Shown here piece after piece: positions 1 through 8,431 of a stretch of DNA of 64,000 nucleotides. This DNA comes from Virgibacillus ndiopensis (GTDB taxonomy: Bacteria > Bacillota > Bacilli > Bacillales > Amphibacillaceae). The notes beneath the pieces were generated by a model. It made no database searches. It was not told where the DNA came from and worked only from the letters and a program-made list of their open reading frames with translations. The DNA is taken from positions 930,001 to 994,000 of the forward strand of contig NZ_FZMZ01000005.1 of NCBI RefSeq assembly GCF_900187325.1, read 5' to 3'. A program made the position numbers and the translations under genes. How positions within the stretch are numbered: the first letter of the stretch is position 1; each line of letters starts with the position of its first letter.

Positions 1-1663
1 TTTCTTCATTAACTAACTGTCTGCGTAAAATTTTACCTACTGCTGTTTTTGGTAATTCATTGCGGAATTCATATAATCGTGGTACTTTATATGCCGCAAG
101 ATGTTTCCGGCAATATTTATTCAATTCCTTTTCGTCAAGCTTGCTTCCAGATTTAAGCACTACATATGCCTTTACTGTTTCACCTCGATATGCATCAGGT
201 ACCCCGGCAACAACAGCCTCTTGAACACCTTCATGTTCATAAAGTACTTCTTCTACCTCTCTGGGGTAAATATTGTATCCACCGGCTATAATCATATCTT
301 TTTTTCGATCAACTATATAAAAGTATCCGTCCTCATTCATATATCCAAGATCACCTGTAAACAACCAGCCATCCTTTAAAACCTTATCTGTTTCTTCTGA
401 GTTATTCCAGTAACCTTTCATTACCTGTGGACCTTTAACAGCAACTTCTCCAACTTCTCCAATATCTGCTTCTTCTAACGTTTCCATACGAAAAATTTTA
501 GAATCTGTATCTGGCCATGGTACACCGATACTTCCGTTTACACGATTGGTCCACACAAAATTTGAATGTGTGACTGGGGAGGATTCAGTTAATCCATACC
601 CTTCCACTAGTTTTCCTTCAGTAACTTTTTCAAATTGCTCTTGTACTTCTATCGGTAATGGTGCCGAACCACTAATACATGCTTCAATAGATGATAGGTC
701 AAATTTTTTAAGATTTGGATGATTCAGTAATCCTACATAAATCGTTGGTGCTCCAGGAAACAAAGTAGGTCGTTGTTTTTGAATTGTTTTTAAAACTTCC
801 TCAGCATCAAACTTTGGTAGTAGTACCATCTTGGATCCATTCATTATGGACATATTCATTACTGTCGTCATTCCATAAACATGGAAAAAAGGTAAAACAC
901 CTAATACTGTTTCTTTGCCCTCCTTTGACTTATACAACCATGCTTGACACATTTGAACGTTTGAAACAAGGTTGAAATGCGTTAACATTACTCCTTTTGG
1001 AAAACCCGTAGTTCCACCTGTATATTGGAGTAATGCAATGTCTTCTTTTGGTTTCACTTCAATTTCTTTGTAAGATTCGGACGCATTCTCCATTATTTTG
1101 TTCCATACATGCGTATCATCCGTTTGTTCAACTTTTACGACCATATTATACTGCTTTTTTTGTATAAATGGATAAACAAGATTTTTTGGAAATGGCAAAT
1201 AGTCTTTTATTCCGGTTACGATTGTATGCTTTAATGGTGTATTACTTCTTACATTCGTAACGCGTGGTAATAATATATCCAAACAAATAATAAAGCTGGC
1301 ACCTGAATCATTAAGCTGGAATTCAAGTTCACGTTCTTTGTACAAAGGATTCGTTTGAACTACTGTAGCTCCTGCCATTAATGCACCATAATAACTAATA
1401 ACAGATTGTGGACAGTTTGGCAGCATCACAGCAACACGATCACCTTTTTGCAAGCCTAAAGATTGCAAATAGCTAGCCATTTTCTTAGCCAGCCTGTAAA
1501 CCTCGGAAAAAGAAACTTCTTTACCCATAAAATGAAGCGCTTTCTTTTCTGGGTAACGCTTAGCACTTTCTTCAAGAAAGGCTTGCAGCGGTTTCTCATC
1601 GTACAAAATACTTGTTGGTATTTCATCTGGATAATGTGTATGCCAACGTTTTTCATTCCCCAT
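1..1663 (-). CDS. lcfA: Long-chain acyl-CoA ligase (3' end outside window)
   Basis: Long-chain fatty acid CoA ligase, which activates fatty acids with ATP and CoA in the cytoplasm for beta-oxidation or lipid synthesis. The frame is open from an ATG at 1663 (start MGNEKRWHTH) to the window edge, about 554 codons. It has the AMP-binding P-loop YTGGTTGFPKG near residues 213-223 and, at the extreme left, the C-terminal A10 motif PKTAVGKILRR with the adenylation lysine. Only the last few residues should be missing, because the B. subtilis protein is about 560 residues. A good Shine-Dalgarno (AGGGAGG) precedes the ATG. The order lcfA-yshE-mutS2 matches B. subtilis. Confidence 0.95.
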   Translation of the reverse strand, partial: MGNEKRWHTHYPDEIPTSILYDEKPLQAFLEESAKRYPEKKALHFMGKEVSFSEVYRLAKKMASYLQSLGLQKGDRVAVMLPNCPQSVISYYGALMAGATVVQTNPLYKERELEFQLNDSGASFIICLDILLPRVTNVRSNTPLKHTIVTGIKDYLPFPKNLVYPFIQKKQYNMVVKVEQTDDTHVWNKIMENASESYKEIEVKPKEDIALLQYTGGTTGFPKGVMLTHFNLVSNVQMCQAWLYKSKEGKETVLGVLPFFHVYGMTTVMNMSIMNGSKMVLLPKFDAEEVLKTIQKQRPTLFPGAPTIYVGLLNHPNLKKFDLSSIEACISGSAPLPIEVQEQFEKVTEGKLVEGYGLTESSPVTHSNFVWTNRVNGSIGVPWPDTDSKIFRMETLEEADIGEVGEVAVKGPQVMKGYWNNSEETDKVLKDGWLFTGDLGYMNEDGYFYIVDRKKDMIIAGGYNIYPREVEEVLYEHEGVQEAVVAGVPDAYRGETVKAYVVLKSGSKLDEKELNKYCRKHLAAYKVPRLYEFRNELPKTAVGKILRRQLVNEE

Positions 1664-1755
1664 TATTTTTCCTCCCTTTTCACTAGTTTATTTCCATTAT
1701 ACCGATTAATTTATATTTTTTGAAACTTTAAATATCTATTTATAAAAAATATGCT

Positions 1756-1830
1756 TTAGATTAAATAAAATACTCCAACAACTACAAAAATGATTGCAAT
1801 TACAATTAATACCTTTGCTAATGTCTCCAA
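1756..1830 (-). CDS. Possible 24-residue single-pass membrane peptide
   Basis: A very short frame starting with TTG at 1830, preceded by AGGGGAG at good spacing, encodes METLAKVLIV followed by a strongly hydrophobic stretch ending VGVFYLI. Almost the whole peptide would be one membrane helix. It lies 12 bases after the yshE stop and before lcfA on the same strand, so it would be co-transcribed. The N-terminus resembles the first helix of small DUF2905-type membrane proteins, but that is only an impression. No function can be given. It could be a non-translated coincidence; conservation of the frame would decide. Confidence 0.45.
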   Translation of the reverse strand: METLAKVLIVIAIIFVVVGVFYLI

Positions 1831-1842
1831 TTGTTTCTCCCC

Positions 1843-2250
1843 TTATCCTATACTTGCCCCAATTATAAATGCTAATCCTACTGAAATTAACATGGAAATA
1901 AAGCCTACTGCATTATTTCCCCTGCCAATCTCTTCATCAACTTTTATTGTTGGTGTTAAAAATTCAAAAATAAAATAACCTAATAATAATAAGATGAATC
2001 CAAAAACGCCCCATCCAATACTCTGTAAAAGTGTATCATTATGTTCGATTGAATAGCGGAATATAGTTGCAATACCAAATAATTTCCCACCAGTTGCCAT
2101 CGCCACAGCAAAATTCCCCTGCTTAATTTGCTTCCAATTTTTGTAGGACGTTACAAGTTCGAATATGGCTAAAAATACAACGGTGCAAAGAATTACAACA
2201 CTATACCGTGCAGCCGTTTCTACAAAAACATTTTCCCAAAAACCACTCAT
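1843..2250 (-). CDS. yshE: DUF350 membrane protein YshE
   Basis: A 135-residue integral membrane protein of the DUF350 family, function unknown. The sequence shows four hydrophobic segments: around residues 14-32, 47-62, 76-98 and 113-134. Its place between mutS2 and lcfA is that of B. subtilis yshE. It starts at an ATG behind GGGGGG, 35 bases after mutS2 ends, and probably belongs to the mutS2 transcription unit. Nothing in the sequence links it functionally to DNA recombination or fatty acid metabolism. Confidence 0.85.
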   Translation of the reverse strand: MSGFWENVFVETAARYSVVILCTVVFLAIFELVTSYKNWKQIKQGNFAVAMATGGKLFGIATIFRYSIEHNDTLLQSIGWGVFGFILLLLGYFIFEFLTPTIKVDEEIGRGNNAVGFISMLISVGLAFIIGASIG

Positions 2251-2285
2251 TTTTGAGCCCCCCGTTTCCCCAAGTAATACAAGTT

Positions 2286-4628
2286 TTATTTCAATTCTAA
2301 AATGGTCACGCCACTTCCGCCTTCACCCATAGATCCAGTACGGTAGGTTGATATTCTTGGGTGCTTTTTAGCAAATTCTTTTACACCTGTACGTAATGCT
2401 CCAGTACCTTTCCCATGAATAATCGATACTTTTGGATAACCAGCAAGCAATGCATCATCTAGGTATTTCTCCAATTTAAGTAAGGCTTCTTCAAATCGTT
2501 CTCCGCGCAAATCAAGTTCAGTACTAACATGATAATTTGACCCTTTTACAGTTGTTAAAGGTTTTTCAATAACTTGTTTTTTCTTACCTATAGCCTGCAA
2601 ATCATTGCGCTTTACTTTAACCTTCATAATACCAACTTGAACAAGGTATTCATTGTCGTTCACCTTCTCTAGAACAGTGCCATTTTGGTTAACAGTGAGC
2701 AATTTAATCTCATCACCGGCATGTAATTCTTTAGCTGACTTATTATCATTATGTTCCTTTCTTTGTTGCTTGGAAGAAAGATTTGGCTTAGCGTCTTCTA
2801 GCATTTTTTTAGCTTCAATCCATTCATGCTCTTTTAATGCTACAGAAGACTTCATATTTCGAATTTCATCGATTATTAATTCTGCTTCTTCTCTTGCATT
2901 TTGTAATGCTTTTTCAGCTTTTTCTTCCGCCTTTTTATAAAGCTCTTCACGTTTTTGTTCAAATTGATGCCACTGTCTTTTAATATCATCTCGTAATTTT
3001 TCACTAGCCAATAAATTCTCGTATGCTTCCTGATATTCCTTTTCTGCTTGTATTTGAGATTGTTCTAAAGAGGCAATCATATTTTCAACACTTGTAGAAT
3101 CCACACCAATATGGCTTTTTGCTTGATCAATTATTGAATTATTTAACCCTAAACGTTTAGATATTTCAAAAGCGTTACTTCTTCCTGGAATACCAATTAA
3201 CAAACGGTAAGTCGGCTGTAATGTTTCTATATCAAATTCAACAGAAGCGTTAATGACGTTCTCTCGATTGTACCCATATGCTTTTAACTCAGGATAGTGC
3301 GTCGTAGCAATTACTCGTGCATTTCTCGACACAACCTCATCTAAAATAGCCATTGCCAAGGCTGCCCCTTCTTGAGGATCTGTACCGGCCCCTAGCTCAT
3401 CAAATAATACTAACGTTTTATCATCTACTTGTTGAATGATATTTACAATGTTTGTCATATGTGAAGAGAATGTACTTAAATTTTGTTCAATGGATTGTTC
3501 ATCACCGATATCTGCAAATACATGCTCAAAGATAGCCATTTCACAGCCATCAAATGCGGGAATTTGTAATCCAGATTGTGCCATTAACGTACACAGTCCA
3601 ATCATTTTCAGTGTTACCGTTTTACCACCCGTATTTGGACCTGTAATAACAATTGAAGTATATGTCTCACCAATCTCCACATCATTTGCAACAACTTCAC
3701 TTACTGGTATCAATGGATGACGCGCCTGTTTCATCTTGATAATTCCCTGATCATTCATTTTAGGCATAGCCGCTTTCATGGTCTTTCCTAATTTAGCACG
3801 AGCAAACATAAAATCTATTTGTGCTAATACCATAACATTTTCAGTTAAATAAGATTCTGATTGCGCAATATGTTCACTTAATTCGCGTAAAATACGATCA
3901 ATTTCCTGCTTTTCTTTCATTCTTGCTTCTTGAAGTTGGTTATTAAGATCCACAACAGCTTTTGGTTCCATAAATAAAGTGGCACCAGAGGCAGATTGAT
4001 CGTGAACAATTCCACCGATGGAACCTCGATATTCCTGTTTTACTGGAAGTACATAACGATCGTTGCGAATCGTAATAATTGCATCTGAAAGCATATTACT
4101 ATTTGATTTTGTATAATTATCCAGTTTATCACGAACTCTACTCTCATTCGTACGAATCGAGGATCTGATACTACGCAGTTTTACAGACGCGCTATCCATT
4201 ACATGACCATGGTCGTCAATACAGCTTTTTATTTGAGTTTCAAGTTCACGTAAAAGTGTAATACGCTTCACAAGTTCTTTTAAAATCGGCAAATCTTCTT
4301 CTTTTTTTTCTATAAAATCTTTAACCTGTCTGCCACCATAAATTGTATTCGCTATATCTAAGCATTCCTCGGTACTTAAAACCCCACCAATCACACTTCG
4401 TTTAATACTCGCTCGAATGTCAAAGATCCCCCCAAGTGGAACTTCTTCATTCAACCGCAAAAGTTGCGCAGCTTCATCTGTTTCTTTTTGTAAATTTCTA
4501 ACCTCCGCTAAATCAGTAGATGGTTTAAGTTTAGATGTTAAATCCTTCCCTAATGTCGTTGCAGCTTGATTCGTTAATTGTTCAAGTATTTTATTAAATT
4601 CAAGTACTCGTAAAATACGTTCGTTCAT
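2286..4628 (-). CDS. mutS2: Endonuclease MutS2 / ribosome-rescue ATPase
   Basis: MutS2 family ATPase, 780 residues (B. subtilis about 785). It has a MutS-like core and clamp in the first 310 residues, Walker A GPNTGGKT near residue 331, Walker [14 protein letters not shown], a long charged coiled coil around 510-620, and a C-terminal Smr domain (about 705-780) with LDLRG and HGKGTGALR. In this family the protein suppresses recombination and, in B. subtilis, senses collided ribosomes; the Smr domain is the nuclease. It lacks the mismatch-recognition domain of MutS. The ATG follows AAGGGG. It sits 25 bases downstream of polX and is probably co-transcribed with it. Confidence 0.97.
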   Translation of the reverse strand: MNERILRVLEFNKILEQLTNQAATTLGKDLTSKLKPSTDLAEVRNLQKETDEAAQLLRLNEEVPLGGIFDIRASIKRSVIGGVLSTEECLDIANTIYGGRQVKDFIEKKEEDLPILKELVKRITLLRELETQIKSCIDDHGHVMDSASVKLRSIRSSIRTNESRVRDKLDNYTKSNSNMLSDAIITIRNDRYVLPVKQEYRGSIGGIVHDQSASGATLFMEPKAVVDLNNQLQEARMKEKQEIDRILRELSEHIAQSESYLTENVMVLAQIDFMFARAKLGKTMKAAMPKMNDQGIIKMKQARHPLIPVSEVVANDVEIGETYTSIVITGPNTGGKTVTLKMIGLCTLMAQSGLQIPAFDGCEMAIFEHVFADIGDEQSIEQNLSTFSSHMTNIVNIIQQVDDKTLVLFDELGAGTDPQEGAALAMAILDEVVSRNARVIATTHYPELKAYGYNRENVINASVEFDIETLQPTYRLLIGIPGRSNAFEISKRLGLNNSIIDQAKSHIGVDSTSVENMIASLEQSQIQAEKEYQEAYENLLASEKLRDDIKRQWHQFEQKREELYKKAEEKAEKALQNAREEAELIIDEIRNMKSSVALKEHEWIEAKKMLEDAKPNLSSKQQRKEHNDNKSAKELHAGDEIKLLTVNQNGTVLEKVNDNEYLVQVGIMKVKVKRNDLQAIGKKKQVIEKPLTTVKGSNYHVSTELDLRGERFEEALLKLEKYLDDALLAGYPKVSIIHGKGTGALRTGVKEFAKKHPRISTYRTGSMGEGGSGVTILELK

Positions 4629-4653
4629 ACCTACTTACCCCTTTTGTTCTCTA

Positions 4654-6372
4654 CTATCTCTTATGGTTTACAAACTCAAAAAATTTCTCTTTTGACCATG
4701 TATTTAGAACAGTTTCTTTTTGTAACCACCCACGTCTTGCAACACCAACGCCATATTCCATATGGTCCAACATTTGATAACTATGTGCATCCGTGTTAAT
4801 CGCCATTTTCACACCATTATCTTGCGCAATTCTAACCCATTCCGAAGATAAATCTAGCCGATTAGGATTTGCATTAATTTCCAATGCCGTTCCCGTTTCA
4901 TTCGCGCGCTCAATCAATTTTTCAATATCAATAGCATACCCGTTACGCCTTCCAATAAGTCTACCAGTAGGGTGAGCAATAAGTGACACGTATGGGCATT
5001 CTAAGGCAGCATATATTCTGGACATGATTTTTTCTTTTGGTTGCCCAAAGCTAGAATGAATTGCCCCAATAACAAAATCCATTTCCTGTAAAAATTGGTT
5101 ATCAAAATCTAACGTACCATCAGGTAAAATGTCCATTTCTACCCCGGCAAAAATATGAATATCATTATATTTTTCATTCAACTTCTCAATTTCTTCCCGT
5201 TGTTTTCGGAGTTTTGTTTCATTTAACCCATTTGCAACACGTAAATATTTTGAATGATCGGTAATCGTAATATAATCATAACCCTTTTTACGTGCTTGAT
5301 TAACCATTTCTTCTAATGACTGACCACCATCACTCCATGTTGTGTGCATATGCAAATCACTACGAATATCCTTTAACTCCACTAAATCCATTGTATCAGT
5401 ATATGCCTCAATTTCACCTGTATTTTCCCTAACCTCTGGCGGGATAAATTGTAATCCAAAATGATCAAAGAATTGTGTTTCGTTCTCAAATGTTACTATT
5501 TCTTCTGTTTCTTCTAATTCAATTCCATATTCATTAATCTTTTCACCACGTGATTTAGCTAACTGTCTCATTGCAACATTATGTTCCTTTGAACCGGTAA
5601 AGTGATGAAGAGTTGAGGCAAACTCCTTTAGTTCAACTATACGAAAGTCTATATTAATATCATAAATATTTTCTAACGTAATCGATACCTTTGTTTCTCC
5701 ACTAGCAATGACAGCTTTAATATTTTCCATTTCCAGTAAAGCATCACGAACATCAGAAGCTTTTGAAGTCGCGATTATAAAATCAAGATCTTTTATTGTT
5801 TCTCGCATTCTACGTAGACTTCCAGCACGAGAAAACCTTTCAATTGTTGGAATTCCTTTTAAAAATTCTTCAATTTGCTCTGCTATTGGAAGCATAATAG
5901 CTATTGGTAATCGCTCAGGTCTTTTATCTACTTCTTCTAAAGCCTTCAAAACCTTTTCAGCTGATTTTTTACCAAACCCAGCAAGATTCTCAACACTACC
6001 ACTTTCACATGCTTCTTTTAACGATTCCGCGTCTGTCACATCAAGCTCCTGATACAATTTCGCCAGCTTCTTTCCACCAAGACCTGGTAGATTAAGCAGT
6101 GGAATTAATCCTTTAGGTACCTCTTTTTCTAGCTGGTTAAAAGTTTCTGATGAATCATTTTGTAAATATTCTTCAATTACTGCACTTGTTCCTTTGCCAA
6201 TTCCTTTTATTTTAGTAAAGTCATCAATTTCATCTAATGATCGATCATCACGTTCCAGTGCCTGTGCCGCTTTTCTATATGCAGATATTTTAAAAGGGTT
6301 TTCCCCTTTAAGCTCCAAGTACACAGCAATCTTATCTAGTAACTTTAATACATCTTTTTTATTTTTTGCCAT
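4654..6372 (-). CDS. polX: DNA polymerase/3'-5' exonuclease PolX
   Basis: Family X DNA polymerase with a C-terminal PHP nuclease domain, 572 residues (B. subtilis YshC/PolX 570). The N-terminal third has helix-hairpin-helix elements (IKGIGKGTSAV, LPGLGGKKLAKL, LAGFGKKSAEKV). The nucleotidyltransferase core includes RAGSLRRMRETIKDLDFII, with the metal-binding DLDF acids, near residues 182-200. The PHP domain begins around residue 338 with DLHMHTTWSDG and includes NTDAH near the end. It fills short gaps and trims 3' ends in base-excision repair. The neighbours mutS2, cvpA and zapA are the usual ones. Confidence 0.96.
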   Translation of the reverse strand: MAKNKKDVLKLLDKIAVYLELKGENPFKISAYRKAAQALERDDRSLDEIDDFTKIKGIGKGTSAVIEEYLQNDSSETFNQLEKEVPKGLIPLLNLPGLGGKKLAKLYQELDVTDAESLKEACESGSVENLAGFGKKSAEKVLKALEEVDKRPERLPIAIMLPIAEQIEEFLKGIPTIERFSRAGSLRRMRETIKDLDFIIATSKASDVRDALLEMENIKAVIASGETKVSITLENIYDINIDFRIVELKEFASTLHHFTGSKEHNVAMRQLAKSRGEKINEYGIELEETEEIVTFENETQFFDHFGLQFIPPEVRENTGEIEAYTDTMDLVELKDIRSDLHMHTTWSDGGQSLEEMVNQARKKGYDYITITDHSKYLRVANGLNETKLRKQREEIEKLNEKYNDIHIFAGVEMDILPDGTLDFDNQFLQEMDFVIGAIHSSFGQPKEKIMSRIYAALECPYVSLIAHPTGRLIGRRNGYAIDIEKLIERANETGTALEINANPNRLDLSSEWVRIAQDNGVKMAINTDAHSYQMLDHMEYGVGVARRGWLQKETVLNTWSKEKFFEFVNHKR

Positions 6373-6401
6373 TTTTGTTCACCTACTTATCATAATACCA
6401 A

Positions 6402-6479
6402 AAGAGACTGATCCAATTTGGATATATCTATTGTACACGAGATACAAATGCATACCCTACTAAATAGAATCAGCCTCTT
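6402..6479 (-). terminator. Long-loop inverted repeat between cvpA and polX
   Basis: The arms AAGAGACTGAT (6402-6412) and ATCAGCCTCTT (6469-6479) pair over 11 positions. The single mismatch becomes a G-U pair only in a minus-strand transcript, which then runs into four U residues. The loop is about 56 bases and holds a second small palindrome (ATCCAATTTGGAT). It lies between the cvpA stop and the polX start, so it may be a weak terminator or attenuator inside the operon. Strength cannot be judged by eye. Confidence 0.4.
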
Positions 6480-6492
6480 AAAAAAATTCTTG

Positions 6493-7047
6493 TTAGAAAT
6501 CAAACAAACTTTCTATATTCGTAAACCATAAATCTTTAATTTGTTCGGAAAATATCGGAGTATGTTCAATAATAAATAATGCAACAGATGAATCATTAAT
6601 CCAAGATTGGATACCTGATACAGGCGTCAAAGCCATAATGTATAGAATGATAAAAATCAATAAATAAACTTCTATAAATCCTAACACAGCGCCAAGAATT
6701 TTATTTATAGAATGTAATATTGGCAATTCAGCAACAAAATCAAGCATCGAGGCGATAATTTGCAAAACAATTTTTACAGCAAAAAAGATAATCGCAAATG
6801 CTATAGCATTATAAAAAGCATTTTCAAGTGGCAGTGATTGTAGAAAAGCTGCCCATGAACTCTCGCCTGACAATTCCGGATAAGGAATCCAAAGAGCTAG
6901 ATTTGATGCTAGTTCATCATAGTAAATAGCAGCTACAATAAACGCTACGATAAACCCTACTAAATGAAAAACCTGTAAAATGAAACCTCGTTTTAAACCA
7001 ATTAAACAGCCAAAAATTAATAGCAGTACTAATATAAAATCAATCAT
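6493..7047 (-). CDS. cvpA: CvpA family membrane protein (YshB)
   Basis: A 184-residue CvpA/YshB family integral membrane protein. Four hydrophobic segments are visible: residues 2-22, 26-44, 78-106 and 116-142. The N-terminal pattern DFILVLLLIFGCLIGLKRGF is typical of the family. CvpA is needed for colicin V production in E. coli; its role in Bacillaceae is unknown. It starts 3 bases after the zapA stop, so the two are translated from one message. The position between zapA and polX matches B. subtilis yshB. Confidence 0.88.
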   Translation of the reverse strand: MIDFILVLLLIFGCLIGLKRGFILQVFHLVGFIVAFIVAAIYYDELASNLALWIPYPELSGESSWAAFLQSLPLENAFYNAIAFAIIFFAVKIVLQIIASMLDFVAELPILHSINKILGAVLGFIEVYLLIFIILYIMALTPVSGIQSWINDSSVALFIIEHTPIFSEQIKDLWFTNIESLFDF

Positions 7048-7050
7048 ACT

Positions 7051-7314
7051 TTATTTATCCTCTTTCTGATTTATTGAACCAAGCAATTTCGCATATTCTT
7101 CTTTTAATTTTAAATAGTCATTCATTGTATTAACAGCTGTTAAAACAGCTAGTTTTGTCGTATCCAGATTTTTGTTCATCTCTTGAATTTCATGCATCTT
7201 TTGATCAACTAAACTTGCCACTAAGCGTACATGGTGTGCAGGCTCAGTCCCAACTATTGTATAGGATCTGTTATGTATATCGACCGTTATTCGTGTTTTA
7301 TCGTACTGGGTCAC
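7051..7314 (-). CDS. zapA: Cell division protein ZapA
   Basis: ZapA promotes FtsZ filament bundling and Z-ring assembly at midcell. The 87 residues match the family length (85 in B. subtilis). The N-terminal beta-sheet part is TRITVDIHNRSYTIVGTEP; the rest forms a long helix that dimerises as a coiled coil (from about residue 28). The start is GTG at 7314, fixed by AAGGGGG seven bases upstream. It is the first gene of a minus-strand unit zapA-cvpA and is divergent from rnhC, the conserved arrangement. Confidence 0.93.
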   Translation of the reverse strand: MTQYDKTRITVDIHNRSYTIVGTEPAHHVRLVASLVDQKMHEIQEMNKNLDTTKLAVLTAVNTMNDYLKLKEEYAKLLGSINQKEDK

Positions 7315-7448
7315 ACGGTTACCCCCTTAATAAAATGGTTCACTTTATATTAACATGAAGATTACATTTAGGAAACTAAAGAATAACCTTTTATTAATGA
7401 TTAATCCTTTGCTATAGTGTATATATGTAACTGATTGGAGAGATTAAC

Positions 7449-8387
7449 ATGCCACAAAGTGTTCACGTAATACCATTAGTAACAATCGAGGAAATGCAGC
7501 GTCATTATGCAAGTTCTGCCACAAATACACCACAAGGCGCTATTTTTAGAGCGAAAACAACAAATGCAGTAATAACTGCTTATCGGTCTGGAAAAGTGCT
7601 TTTTCAAGGCAAAGCACCAGAATTAGAAGCGAATAAATGGGTATCAGATAGCATTTCAGCATTATCAGGTAAATCAAATTCCAGGCAAGCTACTAATGCT
7701 AAGCATCCATATTCACCACCTAAAACGTTATTTGGTCATTCTCATATAGGATCAGATGAAGCGGGAACTGGAGATTATTTCGGTCCAATAACTGTTGCTT
7801 GTGTGTATGTTAAAGAAGATCAAATAGCAGCACTAAAGCAAATTGGTGTTCAGGATTCAAAAAATCTAACGGACACAACCATTAAAAAACTATCAAAAAA
7901 AATTCTAAACCAAGACATTACCTATTCACTTCTTGTATTACGAAATGAAAAATACAACGCATTAAAAGCCAGTGGTTGGTCCCAAGGCAAAATGAAAGCA
8001 ATGTTACATCATCACACAATTAACAATGTATTACAAAAGATAAATTCCTCATATGAAGGGATATTAATTGATCAATTTTGCGAGCCAAGTCTTTATAACA
8101 AATATATTGCCAGTGAAAAAGCAAAAATTGCAAATAAGACTTATTTCATGACAAAAGCAGAAAGCTATTCGATAGCCGTAGCTGCAGCATCAATTATTGC
8201 ACGAACAAGCTTTCTAAACGAAATGGATGAGTTATCTGACAAACTAAAAATCACCTTACCTAAGGGTGCTTCAAATCATGTCGACAAGGCAATTGCAAAA
8301 ATAATGAACGAAAAAGGTAAGGACATCTTAAATACATGCGCAAAAACACATTTTGTTAATACAACAAAAGCGGAAAAATATTTATAG
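7449..8387 (+). CDS. rnhC: Ribonuclease HIII
   Basis: RNase HIII cleaves RNA in RNA-DNA hybrids. The 312 residues match B. subtilis RnhC (313). Residues 1-85 form the N-terminal TBP-like substrate-binding domain. The catalytic domain starts with GSDEAGTGDYFGP near residue 100, with the Asp-Glu pair, and has ILIDQF near residue 200 and the later KLPKGASNHVDK-like segment. The ATG follows TTGGAGAG. It is divergent from zapA, so the 130-base gap should hold both promoters; I could not define either with confidence. It ends at a bidirectional terminator shared with pheT. Confidence 0.96.
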   Translation: MPQSVHVIPLVTIEEMQRHYASSATNTPQGAIFRAKTTNAVITAYRSGKVLFQGKAPELEANKWVSDSISALSGKSNSRQATNAKHPYSPPKTLFGHSHIGSDEAGTGDYFGPITVACVYVKEDQIAALKQIGVQDSKNLTDTTIKKLSKKILNQDITYSLLVLRNEKYNALKASGWSQGKMKAMLHHHTINNVLQKINSSYEGILIDQFCEPSLYNKYIASEKAKIANKTYFMTKAESYSIAVAAASIIARTSFLNEMDELSDKLKITLPKGASNHVDKAIAKIMNEKGKDILNTCAKTHFVNTTKAEKYL

Positions 8388-8390
8388 AAA

Positions 8391-8430
8391 AAAGGAATAA
8401 CGGAGAACTCCTTCTTCGTTATTCCTTTTA
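8391..8430. terminator. Bidirectional terminator between rnhC and pheT
   Basis: GGAATAACG (8394-8402) and CGTTATTCC (8417-8425) form a 9-bp stem, extended by neighbouring A-T pairs. T-rich tracts follow in both directions. It serves the convergent genes rnhC (plus) and pheT (minus), which end within 45 bases of each other. Confidence 0.85.
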
Positions 8431-8431
8431 A

